Origin: Candidatus Protochlamydia phocaeensis
Lineage (GTDB): Bacteria > Chlamydiota > Chlamydiia > Chlamydiales > Parachlamydiaceae
Assembly (NCBI RefSeq): GCF_001545115.1
Contig: NZ_FCNU01000010.1
Coordinates: 1-64,000, forward strand
Length of the DNA stretch: 64,000 nucleotides
Direction: 5' to 3'
The notes beneath the pieces were generated by a model. It saw only the letters and a program-made list of their open reading frames with translations, searched no databases and was not told the DNA's origin. Position 1 is the stretch's first letter. Every line of letters starts with the position of its first letter. The position numbers were made by a program, and so were the translations under genes. Positions 34,449 through 42,932 of this stretch are shown piece after piece.

Positions 34449-35718
34449 AGGAAATCTTTTGTACAAAGTGTCCATCGGCATCAAAGACAGTCACAGTTCC
34501 TTTTCCTTGAATCACCTGGCTGACAGGAATTTTTTCTCCTTTGCGAAAGTAATCCCCTCTGATTAACTGATCTTTTTCATACTCTTCGATCATCATCAAG
34601 CTGCCGTCCCGATACCAGGCAGTTAAAACGCCATTTCGCGCATTATTGGCCATCTCTTTTTGACTTTCAACAACGCCGTTTGGATACCATGTGCGCACTA
34701 GCCCCTGAATTTTTCCTTCATACCAATAAAAGGACAGCTTTGGCTGCGGAGCGGAAGAAGACGAGCGTTCATAGTATTCAACCTCTTCTCCATGCTTAAT
34801 CCCCTCTTTGATGTGATAAATACGCTTGAGCTGACCGAGGGAATTGAAGACTTTAACTTCACCTTCTAAACAGCCATCTTGAAGGCTTTGAAGCTCTTGA
34901 ACGCAGTCTTTGCCAAACACCGCGCGGTAGCCGCAGCCTTGCTTGACTTCGGCGATCAGATTGCCTTGCTTGTCATAATATTGGCCATTGGTTAGCTTAC
35001 CCTGGCAGTATTCTTCTTGGCTGGCCAAGTGCTGCATATCCCAATAGCGGTAAGCCGGCCCTTGTTTTTGCCCTTGGCTATAGGAAATTTGCTGCAGGAT
35101 CTCGCCGTTGGTTTTATAGATCTCAACCGTTCCATCAATTTGATTTTTACAGAAAGGGATGCGCTTCCAGATCTGCCCGCAAGGATGGTAATAAATCGAT
35201 AGGCCCTCTAAAGAACCCTGAGAATAAAAAATTTCAGCGGCTGGCTTGCCGTCTTCATCCCAGGCATAGCTTGGCCCATCAAACAGCCATGTTTTTTCTG
35301 CCGCTGTTGTTACGTCAGGCGATCCCCCTATGATGCGGGTCGATAAGCTCATAACGCCGTTTTCATGCCACTCATAGTAGTTGCCATTGGCGCGCGCGTT
35401 CAGAATCTCTAAAAATTGCTTGGGATTGCCGTTGGGATAATACGTTGTGACAACCGAGCGAATATTTCCCTTGGAATCGCGCGCATAGATGCGCAAAACT
35501 TTTTGATAAGGCTGGGATTTTAAAAAATCGACGTTTTGAAATTGATCCAGACGGTCTTTATTGCTGATCGTCTCCGCGAAGCCATTGCGGTCAATAATAT
35601 GGATACTGGTCAGCGGAAGCCGCTTTTTCGTGCAGCGTTTGGCTCCTGAAAAGGTAAAGAGGAGCAAAAATAAGCAGATCCACAAACCGGCTTGTTTGAG
35701 CACATGCGCTTTAGTCAT
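34423..35718 (-). CDS. MORN-variant (YwqK-like) repeat protein, exported
   Basis: 431 residues with an N-terminal hydrophobic segment (AGLWICLFLLLFTFSGA) that ends before Cys28, so it may be a lipoprotein or signal-anchored. The rest consists of about 12 repeats of the pattern YYPNGxxxxxxxxxxGxxxGxxxxWxxxG (for example YYEWHENGVMSLSTRI, RTWYPNGVVESQKE, TAWYRDGSLMMIEE), the MORN-variant seen in YwqK-family proteins. Start overlaps the stop of the upstream gene (ATGA). Chlamydia encodes similar conserved proteins near its type II secretion genes; that relation is inference. Confidence 0.85.
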   Translation of the reverse strand: MTKAHVLKQAGLWICLFLLLFTFSGAKRCTKKRLPLTSIHIIDRNGFAETISNKDRLDQFQNVDFLKSQPYQKVLRIYARDSKGNIRSVVTTYYPNGNPKQFLEILNARANGNYYEWHENGVMSLSTRIIGGSPDVTTAAEKTWLFDGPSYAWDEDGKPAAEIFYSQGSLEGLSIYYHPCGQIWKRIPFCKNQIDGTVEIYKTNGEILQQISYSQGQKQGPAYRYWDMQHLASQEEYCQGKLTNGQYYDKQGNLIAEVKQGCGYRAVFGKDCVQELQSLQDGCLEGEVKVFNSLGQLKRIYHIKEGIKHGEEVEYYERSSSSAPQPKLSFYWYEGKIQGLVRTWYPNGVVESQKEMANNARNGVLTAWYRDGSLMMIEEYEKDQLIRGDYFRKGEKIPVSQVIQGKGTVTVFDADGHFVQKISYANGKPDL

Positions 35719-36344
35719 AAAAATTCTCGTTTCAGCAATTTAAGGTTAAGTAAAAAAACCTCGTTCTTCTCATTAATTTTCTTTTTATCTAACTTAAACT
35801 CCGTCACAACGAGTTGGGGACGGTTGGGCCCGGGGGCAAAGGAAGCCATTTCAATGCCTTCGATCCGCGCTAAGATTTTTTGTAGGTCGGCTGCATTGAT
35901 TTCGACCGGATGAACCAATGTTTCCGTTGTTTCTTGAAAAAGAGGGAAGGATTGAACAACCCCTTCAGAAAACACCAATCCGTTCGCAGGACTCGTTAAA
36001 AATTCCAAGCGTTTTTTGATCCGCTCGTCATCGGCAAAATTTTTATCGGCAGTGATTTTTTGCAGCATCTCAATTTCAGGCTCTAAAAACACAAGCGTTT
36101 CTAAATACTTGTCAATATAGAAGTGGTCGGCATCCCGGAAGTGTTGACGGACGGCGAGATTAAGCGCCTGCTTTTTCTCTTTTAAAAAAGCTTGATGTTG
36201 GATGCTTTCCAACGTTGCATTGAGCTCTTCCAGCTGGCTTTTTTGCGAGAAGAACAAAAAAACAACGCCTAAAAAAGGCAAAAGCCCTAAGGCGACCAAA
36301 TAGCTAACAGCTCGATGGAGAGGAATAGTTTTTAGTGTATTCAT
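35715..36344 (-). CDS. GspM/PilO-like membrane protein
   Basis: 209 residues with one N-terminal membrane helix (AVSYLVALGLLPFLGVVFLFF), a coiled coil (SQLEELNATLESIQHQ) and a soluble alpha/beta domain outside. This order is that of GspM/PilO-type inner-membrane platform proteins. It begins directly after the stop of the GspL-like gene and overlaps the MORN gene by 4 bases. Sequence similarity to GspM is weak, so the call rests on layout and partner. Confidence 0.6.
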   Translation of the reverse strand: MNTLKTIPLHRAVSYLVALGLLPFLGVVFLFFSQKSQLEELNATLESIQHQAFLKEKKQALNLAVRQHFRDADHFYIDKYLETLVFLEPEIEMLQKITADKNFADDERIKKRLEFLTSPANGLVFSEGVVQSFPLFQETTETLVHPVEINAADLQKILARIEGIEMASFAPGPNRPQLVVTEFKLDKKKINEKNEVFLLNLKLLKREFL

Positions 36345-37961
36345 TTATTGACTAGGATAAGTGGTTTTATCTTTTAAGTAAAAAGATGTCTTATAACGGC
36401 CTCGGTTTGAGCTCCACTTGACCTCTCCCTTGGGATCAATCCAATCATTGGGAGCAATCAACGCATCGTGAAATTCGCGCGCCCATTTAGGAGTGGGACT
36501 ACTGAATTCCAATTCCACTTTGACTTGATACTTTTCTTGCTTTTTTCCCTGCATCGGCCGTTTAAGGATTATATAGCTAAAGTTTTCAATCTGCAGCCGT
36601 GCAGCCGAATTTCCCTCTTCATCCACATACGTGACAGTCGGATGCTGGCTCAACCAGGCCAAGACATCGCTGACGCGCGGAATATTGGCAAACAAAGGGA
36701 AAGAGTCCGGAGTCGCATGCAGGTCTTTCTGCAAAAAAGCCAAGCGTTCGAGCAAGTCTTCTTTGGTTAAGTGTGTAAGGGAGACGACTTCTCCTTGGTT
36801 TTTTTCTCGGGCCGCAGGCGCCTTAGCTAAAAAAGCCTCTTCAAATTGATCATAGGATTTGTTCATGCCTGCCAATAAGCTGGCATATTCCTGCTTAAGA
36901 AAATTTTCCTTATAGCTTAAATAAAAGTTGCCGAAAAAGTAAAAAGTTCCGCTTAAGATCAACATCAAGATAAAATACAGGGCGAGGGGAACCTTCAGTC
37001 TTTTCCACGGATGAGGGTAGCTCAATTCTTGCTGGCGGAAATCAATTGCATCGGCTGCGGGCAAGGCATTTAATGCCAAACCAATGCTGATGGCATAGAC
37101 ATGCTTGTCTTGCGTCGAAAAACCGTCGGATGCCTCGATACAGGTCAGCAAGGGAAGATGCACGGTTTGCGCCAGTTGTTCTGCTAGTCCTTGTACTTTA
37201 ACCATATCTCCTGTGACAACCAATCCTGCCAAGGCCTCTCCTTTGCTTTCTTTGGACAAGGCATATCCCATTCTCGTCACCCCTCTCTGCAAGCGAATAA
37301 GCGTGTCTTGCGAAAAATCTGTTAGGGCAAGAGAAGATGCTGTGGATAGCTGCGCTTCGAGATCGGCAGAAAAAAGCTCCTTTTCAATTTGGGAGAAAGA
37401 CGCAATCAATTTGCCTTGCTCGATCAGTACACACGTTAGGGAACTGCGATCTATATGCAGCATCAAGTAAGCCGATTCGGCATGAATGTATGTTTTGCCA
37501 AATTGGCACAGGGCGCTTTGAATGCAGCCGATTTTCTCGGGCTCAATCCCAACCGATTGCCAATGTTCCAGATGGGTCTGCACGTGATCTTTACGTGCAG
37601 CTAAAAGCGTCAAATCAGATCCTTCCGGCTCCTGACGCAATAGCTGGCGGGCAAAGACCGCCTCATCAGGCGGATAAGGGAGCAAGGGCTCGGCTTGAAA
37701 GGCCAAAGCGGCATCGATGTCTTTGTCTTTTTTTAAAGGTAAATGTAAAAAGCGGATCAACACTTCCGAACCAGCGAGGCCGGTTGCTAAAATGGGATGC
37801 TCCATGTAAAGCTGTTTTACATTGGATGAGGAGTCAAGCGGAAAGCTAAATAGTCTCGTTAGAGAGGGAGCGCCTTTTTTTTGGCTGACCTCTGCTCCTC
37901 GAATGCACGAAGCGGTTAACTCGAGTCCGATAGATCTGATGGAAGAAAGAAGCTCTAGCAT
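36345..37961 (-). CDS. GspL/PilM-PilN-like protein
   Basis: 538 residues. The N-terminal 300 residues look like the actin-like cytoplasmic domain of PilM/GspL (IGLELTASCIRGAEVS start, then FHLPLK-type strand, LMLHIDRSSLTCVLIEQGKL phosphate-loop-like segment). A membrane helix follows (VPLALYFILMLILSGTFYFF, about 325-345), then a coiled region and a periplasmic domain. This fits a bitopic GspL of a type II secretion or pilus platform. It is the first gene of a four-gene operon (this, GspM-like, MORN, cyclo-ligase). Confidence 0.7.
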   Translation of the reverse strand: MLELLSSIRSIGLELTASCIRGAEVSQKKGAPSLTRLFSFPLDSSSNVKQLYMEHPILATGLAGSEVLIRFLHLPLKKDKDIDAALAFQAEPLLPYPPDEAVFARQLLRQEPEGSDLTLLAARKDHVQTHLEHWQSVGIEPEKIGCIQSALCQFGKTYIHAESAYLMLHIDRSSLTCVLIEQGKLIASFSQIEKELFSADLEAQLSTASSLALTDFSQDTLIRLQRGVTRMGYALSKESKGEALAGLVVTGDMVKVQGLAEQLAQTVHLPLLTCIEASDGFSTQDKHVYAISIGLALNALPAADAIDFRQQELSYPHPWKRLKVPLALYFILMLILSGTFYFFGNFYLSYKENFLKQEYASLLAGMNKSYDQFEEAFLAKAPAAREKNQGEVVSLTHLTKEDLLERLAFLQKDLHATPDSFPLFANIPRVSDVLAWLSQHPTVTYVDEEGNSAARLQIENFSYIILKRPMQGKKQEKYQVKVELEFSSPTPKWAREFHDALIAPNDWIDPKGEVKWSSNRGRYKTSFYLKDKTTYPSQ

Positions 37962-38204
37962 GCTGCCTGTTTTTTAATGCTTTAAATTAAGAAGTTTAAT
38001 AGAATTTTTGTATTAATTCAAGCAACTAATTTGTCCTGTAATTTAAAAAAGAGAACAAGAATTAAACATTAAAACTAACTGGTATTTAAATGTTCGGGCA
38101 GCCTTGCTAGAAAGCGTATTAACTCCTTTCATGAAGGCTTTCCTTATTTAGTGGCCTTTATGGTATATACAAATGCATTCAATCTTTAAGACCGAGACTC
38201 GTTT

Positions 38205-38471
38205 ATGCTTATTATCATTCAATTGATCAATCTTTTTTTTCAAGTTTATACGCTTATGCTATTTGCACGCATTATCGCTTCTTGGTTTCCTCAACTTTAC
38301 GAATATAAGGCGATGCAGTTTATTGCTTATTACACAGATCCTTATCTCAATTTTTTTAAGCGGTTCATTCCTCCGCTGGGCATGATCGATTTTTCGCCCA
38401 TCGTCGCCTTTTTATGCTTGAATTTTGTACAAAATATTCTCATTAATTTAATTGTAGGTTTCGTCAGATAA
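38205..38471 (+). CDS. YggT-family membrane protein
   Basis: 88 residues with two hydrophobic helices and the family pattern LMLFARIIASWFPQ, then TDPYLNFFKRFIPPLGMIDFSP. Function unknown; linked to membrane proteins and osmotic tolerance in other bacteria. The next gene starts on the base after the stop. The 243-bp gap before it is AT-rich with no feature I can name. Confidence 0.9.
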   Translation: MLIIIQLINLFFQVYTLMLFARIIASWFPQLYEYKAMQFIAYYTDPYLNFFKRFIPPLGMIDFSPIVAFLCLNFVQNILINLIVGFVR

Positions 38472-39497
38472 ATGTCCTCTCAAGCCCCTCTTCAATTTGG
38501 CCAGCTCAAGCTGCCCAATCGCATTTTTTATGCTCCTTTAGCAGGATGTTCCGACTATCCTTTTCGCAAAATGTCGGCCAAGTATGGCCCCGGCTTAATG
38601 TATTGCGAAATGGTCAAGATGGATGCGCTAGTCAGGCATGATCCCGCAACCTATCATCTTTTAGATTATGCTCCTGACATGCATCCGATTGGAGGGCAAT
38701 TATGCGGGAGCAAACCGTCTTTGGCAGGCCAAGCGGCTAAAATCATTGAGGATTTGGGGTTTGACGTTGTCGATTTAAATTGCGGATGTCCGGTTGATAA
38801 AGTTACAAAAGATGGAAGCGGATCTGGCATGCTGAAAACCCCGCATTTGATTGGCGATGTGCTTGCCAATATGGTGGCCGCCGTTAAGATTCCGGTCACG
38901 GTTAAAATTCGAGCTGGATGGGATGAAAAGCAGGTTCAGGTGGCAGAAATTGTCAAAATTGCCGAACAAGCGGGAGCAAAGGCCATCTGCATTCACGGAC
39001 GGACACGTCAGCAAGGCTATAGGGGGCCTGCCAATTGGGACTATATCAAGCAAGGAAAGCAGGCGGCCACAACAATTAAAGTCATTGGCAACGGCGATAT
39101 TTTGGATGGGCCATCGGCGGCTAAAATGTTTGCGGAAACAGGCTGCGATGCCGTTTTAGTGGCACGCGGAACGATGGGTCAGCCTTGGATTGTGCAAGAC
39201 ATTTTACATTATTTAGAAGGTCTGCCGGCTCTTCCCCGGACGCTTGAAGATTGCCGCCAAGCGTTGTTCGAACATTTCTTGTGGACGCAGCGCTATCATA
39301 ACGACCATCGGGTTTCTGTTGATATGCGCCGCGTAGGTTGCTGGTATTTGAAGAAGTCTTCGGGAACCAGGCAATTTCGCGAGCTGATCAGCAAAGCTAG
39401 CGAATTGAGCGTCATCAAAGACCTCATTTTAAATTTCCCTTTAGGAGAAGGAATAGAAGAAGACGTTGATGAACGGGAAGTCGACTGTTGTGCATAA
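38472..39497 (+). CDS. dusB: tRNA-dihydrouridine synthase
   Basis: 341 residues; an FMN enzyme that reduces uridine in tRNA D-loops using NADPH. APLAGCSDYPFR (21-32) is the FMN-binding start; the catalytic cysteine is Cys106 in NCGCPVDKV; ICIHGRTRQQGYRG and VIGNGDI follow in family order. The DusB assignment rests on overall layout. Translation is coupled to yggT. Confidence 0.95.
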   Translation: MSSQAPLQFGQLKLPNRIFYAPLAGCSDYPFRKMSAKYGPGLMYCEMVKMDALVRHDPATYHLLDYAPDMHPIGGQLCGSKPSLAGQAAKIIEDLGFDVVDLNCGCPVDKVTKDGSGSGMLKTPHLIGDVLANMVAAVKIPVTVKIRAGWDEKQVQVAEIVKIAEQAGAKAICIHGRTRQQGYRGPANWDYIKQGKQAATTIKVIGNGDILDGPSAAKMFAETGCDAVLVARGTMGQPWIVQDILHYLEGLPALPRTLEDCRQALFEHFLWTQRYHNDHRVSVDMRRVGCWYLKKSSGTRQFRELISKASELSVIKDLILNFPLGEGIEEDVDEREVDCCA

Positions 39498-39571
39498 CTA
39501 GCGCTTTATGCTACATAACAGAAAAACCAATTTTGAATTCAGTCCCTTATAAAGCTGAAGGAGAGAGAGTC

Positions 39572-39865
39572 ATGGAGCATTCTTCCCAGGAAATTTACGA
39601 AATGCGCGCAATTGTTAAGGGGAATGTTCAAGGAGTGGGATTTCGAGCGTTAACACGCTATCATGCCCTCGGATTGGGACTCAAAGGAACGGTGCGCAAT
39701 TTATCGGACGGCACTGTCGAAATTTACGCGCAAGGCTCCAAGCAAACCTTAGAAAATCTTATAAATCGATTAAAAGAGGAAATGGGGTCTAATCAAATTG
39801 AAGAAGCAACGCTTCAATATTTTCCCATTGAGCAGCCACACGAAGATTTTCGCATTTTATATTAA
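39572..39865 (+). CDS. acyP: Acylphosphatase
   Basis: 97 residues. The active-site VKGNVQGVGFRALTRYHA contains Arg25, and NLSDGTVEI contains Asn43; these bind the carboxyl phosphate and water. The ATG at 39572 has AAGGAGAG upstream and gives normal length; an upstream in-frame start (39488) overlaps dusB and is rejected. Confidence 0.95.
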   Translation: MEHSSQEIYEMRAIVKGNVQGVGFRALTRYHALGLGLKGTVRNLSDGTVEIYAQGSKQTLENLINRLKEEMGSNQIEEATLQYFPIEQPHEDFRILY

Positions 39866-39883
39866 TTTAATAGAGAGTGTATT

Positions 39884-40636
39884 ATGGCCCACCCCACCTT
39901 ATCTGCCCGTCTGGCCGTGCGCGAGTATCCTCAGAATCTTACACCTGTCATGGATCAAAAATGGCGCGATCTTCTCTTTCTGCATTGGGAATATGATGCC
40001 AAGGCCATCCAAAAAACGCTTCCTCAAGGCCTTTTTGTAGATACATTTGAAGGTAAGGCCTATATCGGCATGACGCCTTTTTCTTTGGAAGGCGTCAAAC
40101 CCAAGCTTTTTCCTCCTCTTCCTGGCATGTCCAATTTCTTTGAGCTCAACTGTCGAACCTATGTTTATGACGAGGCAGGTGTCCCCGGGGTTTGGTTTTA
40201 TTCTTTGGATGCCAACCAACAATTAGTTGTGCAAATGGCTCGCCAGTTCATGTATTTACCCTATCGCTATACGACGATTGAAATGTCTATTGATCCCCAG
40301 CAGGTCATTCATTACCAATGCGAACCGCTGGGAACGCCAATCGAATTTGTCTATAAAGGCGAAGGACCTCTTTTTTTAGCGGAACCCGGTTCCTTGGAAT
40401 TTTTCTTAACCGAGCGCTATATCCTATTTGCCGATAAAGGGGACCGCCTAACAAAGGGGCGCATTCATCACGTTCCTTATCCCTTGAGCCGAGCTAAAGT
40501 TTCTAAGTGGAATAGTCAATTATTTGACATCAATGGATTTGACAATCCTCAGCGCCCGCCTGATCACGTGCTATTTTCCCCGGGAGTAGATGTGGAAATT
40601 TTTAGCTTGCAAGATCAAGCTAAAAAATCCCTTTAG
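39884..40636 (+). CDS. DUF2071 (YqjF-like) protein
   Basis: 250 residues. Near the N-terminus LLFLHWEYDAKAIQKTLPQG matches the DUF2071 start; GKAYIGMTPFSLEGVKPKLF, NCRTYVYDEAGVPGVWFYSL and PYPLSRAKV follow in family order. Function unknown. AGAGAG precedes the ATG; it lies 18 bp after acyP and is likely in the same operon with yggT and dusB. Confidence 0.88.
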   Translation: MAHPTLSARLAVREYPQNLTPVMDQKWRDLLFLHWEYDAKAIQKTLPQGLFVDTFEGKAYIGMTPFSLEGVKPKLFPPLPGMSNFFELNCRTYVYDEAGVPGVWFYSLDANQQLVVQMARQFMYLPYRYTTIEMSIDPQQVIHYQCEPLGTPIEFVYKGEGPLFLAEPGSLEFFLTERYILFADKGDRLTKGRIHHVPYPLSRAKVSKWNSQLFDINGFDNPQRPPDHVLFSPGVDVEIFSLQDQAKKSL

Positions 40637-40640
40637 GCTT

Positions 40641-40724
40641 AAAACTGCTAATGACCTAGATTCGAGTGCTTTTCCCTTAATTTATAGCTTTAGGGAGAAA
40701 ATAATCTCAAAATATGGGTTATAA
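40641..40724. repeat. Family 2 inverted-repeat element
   Basis: Left arm GCTAATGACCTAGATTCGAG then TGCTTTTCCCTTAA; right arm, inverted, ATAACCCATATTTTGAGATT then ATTTTCTCCCTAA. It lies just past the DUF2071 gene and may act as its terminator. Confidence 0.7.
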
Positions 40725-40781
40725 GGGACTTTAATCCACTCTCTACGCTTCATTTCCTTGGCCTTTCCGTTTCTTTAAACG

Positions 40782-40854
40782 CTCTCAAGAACTGGCATAA
40801 AAAATGCTCATTAAAGGCATTTTAAACTCAGATTTTTGCTCAGCTTTTTGAGAG
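40782..40854. other. Nested inverted repeats upstream of the paralogue pair
   Basis: CTCTCAA (40782-40788) pairs with TTGAGAG (40848-40854); inside, AAAATGC (40801-40807) pairs with GCATTTT (40817-40823). The rest of the gap to 41104 is strongly AT-rich, likely promoter region, with no clear boxes. Confidence 0.4.
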
Positions 40855-41104
40855 TATTCAACCTTTCCATCCAGAGTCGAATGCTTTTGTTCAAATGATT
40901 TTGATAGGCGTTTTAAATCTTCTATAAAGGATAAGATTTTAGAATTTAATTTATTTAAAGCTGAAATTAATGAAAACTTAATAAATTTTAATTATAATAT
41001 AATTTAAAAGTTATTAGATTATTTAATTAAACAAGAGTTTATTAATAAAATAATATTAAAACTATATTAAAATATAACTAAGATTTTACGTTAAAGAGGT
41101 GGCT

Positions 41105-42685
41105 ATGGGTAGTGTATCATCTTCTGGTCCAAATCCGGCTTCTCAGTTGAACATTATCAACCAGGCCTTTAAAGAAGGTCAAGAAGTTAAAAATTTAGGT
41201 GTGAATAAAGGCAGCGATGGTCAACGAGTCTTTGAGCAAGTCGGCGATAGAAAGGGAAAGAGTCTGGAATCAGGCGAAATTATTTATTTTAGGGTAGCCA
41301 ACTTTATTAATGATAATAAAGATAAATTAATCAAAGAAAATAAAGGTGAATTGGAGCAACTAGAACAATTGGTGGAGAAAAATATCGAAAAAATTGAGAA
41401 AAATACAACCGGTTTTCTAGCTTTCTTCCGCTATCTTTTTAATCCTGAAGCTAAAGCTCAAAAACTCCAACAAAAACAGTACTTAGAAACACTGCGCGAT
41501 TTTGTAAAACAAATTGTAGAAGAAAAAAAATCTCAATCGGCACAAATAAAAACCCCAGAAGGTCTAGAAGAAGAGGTGGCATCGATTGGAGAAGAGCGAG
41601 CAGCGCAGACAGAAGAAGAAAAATCACCAAATAAACCGCCTCTTTTTTCGGGTATTAAGAAGCAGCCTTCTTCTACAGAGCCATTTCCTACTGAGCAGCT
41701 CTCGGATCTTCCTCTTCCCCCAAAAACTCAGAAGGAGAAACTAGAAGCTCCTTTGGAGCAAACGTCTATTGAGAAGGAATCTATAGAGAAAAAACCTACA
41801 ATAGAGACGGAACCCACAACTGTTAAGGTGGGCATTCCGCCTCCTTTTCCAGGTAACATTCCCCCTCCTCCCGTCATGGGCGCTCCACTTAAGCCTAAAT
41901 TGTTTGAGGGAGAAAAAGCACCTCCAAAAGGCATTGACGTTAATAAATCTCCTAAAGATTTAGCAAACGAATCCGATGAGGTTATTCAACAAGAGGTTAA
42001 AGAAATCCAAGAATTTATCGGCAATTTAACGGGGGTCTTAGGTAGAGTTGAAAAGAAAATTAAAGATCTGGCAACAAAAGAACAAGACTTAGAAATCAAT
42101 AGAAAGAACGTAGAAATCGCGGAAAGCAAGCTAGAAAAAATTACTAAAACGTATGGCAGGCTTAAAGCGGACGAAGAGAGCGGAGCGCCAGAAACAAAAA
42201 TGATGGTGAATATCGATTCTAAAAATAGCCTTGAGGTCCTCTTTTATTCGGATACGGTTTTTAATGAGAAAATGCAAGGTCCTAAAAATGAACGTCCTCT
42301 TAAAGGACAAAAAAGATCCGACGTTCTTAAAGCTTTTGAAAAAAAATTCAAAGAAGTAGAGAACGAGTTAAAGAGCTGCCAAGATAATATAAGGAGGCTA
42401 GAGCCCGAAGTTGCCGAGTTAAAAAAACAGGACGGCGAGATTTCTGGTGCAGATCTTGCGAAGAGCTTGACAGCAAAAAAAGAGGTTATGCGTAAATGGA
42501 ATCTGGCTCTAAAAAGACGTCAAGATAAATTGGCTGGCAAAGAAGTCAAGGAATTTAAATTTGCTCCTCAATCGGCTGGAGAGGCCGGTCTCTCTTCCGA
42601 ACAAATAAAGGCCAAGAACGATTTAGGAATTCTTTTTAGTAAGCTTGAGGATGCATTGCTTAAAATAGAGATTCCAAGCGAATAA
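41105..42685 (+). CDS. Proline-rich coiled-coil protein, paralogue 1
   Basis: 526 residues. AAGAGGTGG lies 4-6 bases before the ATG at 41105; a GTG at 41099 falls in this site. Order: a helical N-terminal domain (IIYFRVANFINDNKDKLIKE, FFRYLFNPEAKAQKLQQ), an acidic, low-complexity middle, a proline-rich stretch at about 245-262 (IPPPFPGNIPPPPVMGAPLK), a KLFEGEKAPPKG motif, then a coiled-coil domain containing RPLKGQKRSDVLKAF and MRKWNLALKRRQDKLAGKE. No signal peptide. The downstream gene is a paralogue. Family unknown; candidate secreted effector. Confidence 0.85.
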   Translation: MGSVSSSGPNPASQLNIINQAFKEGQEVKNLGVNKGSDGQRVFEQVGDRKGKSLESGEIIYFRVANFINDNKDKLIKENKGELEQLEQLVEKNIEKIEKNTTGFLAFFRYLFNPEAKAQKLQQKQYLETLRDFVKQIVEEKKSQSAQIKTPEGLEEEVASIGEERAAQTEEEKSPNKPPLFSGIKKQPSSTEPFPTEQLSDLPLPPKTQKEKLEAPLEQTSIEKESIEKKPTIETEPTTVKVGIPPPFPGNIPPPPVMGAPLKPKLFEGEKAPPKGIDVNKSPKDLANESDEVIQQEVKEIQEFIGNLTGVLGRVEKKIKDLATKEQDLEINRKNVEIAESKLEKITKTYGRLKADEESGAPETKMMVNIDSKNSLEVLFYSDTVFNEKMQGPKNERPLKGQKRSDVLKAFEKKFKEVENELKSCQDNIRRLEPEVAELKKQDGEISGADLAKSLTAKKEVMRKWNLALKRRQDKLAGKEVKEFKFAPQSAGEAGLSSEQIKAKNDLGILFSKLEDALLKIEIPSE

Positions 42686-42720
42686 GCGTTATCCTTTTTG
42701 ATTCCTATCAAAATCAACTA

Positions 42721-42760
42721 AACCATGCTCCTATTGAAAAATAGGAGCATGGTTTTTTTT
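42721..42760 (+). terminator. Intrinsic terminator
   Basis: AACCATGCTCCTATT (42721-42735) pairs perfectly with AATAGGAGCATGGTT (42740-42754) around GAAA, followed by a run of T. It ends paralogue 1, so the two paralogues are probably transcribed separately. Confidence 0.97.
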
Positions 42761-42932
42761 TGCCAATTTTATAAGTTTGATTTACTAATTTATAGATTTT
42801 TGTTTTTTAAATATTGTTTACAATAAAAATTAAATAAATCTTTAAAAAATATTATTTTAAAATAAACAAATAGTTTGATATAATTGATTTAAATTTTATT
42901 AATTTAATTAAAAAATAAAAGAGGTGTAATAA

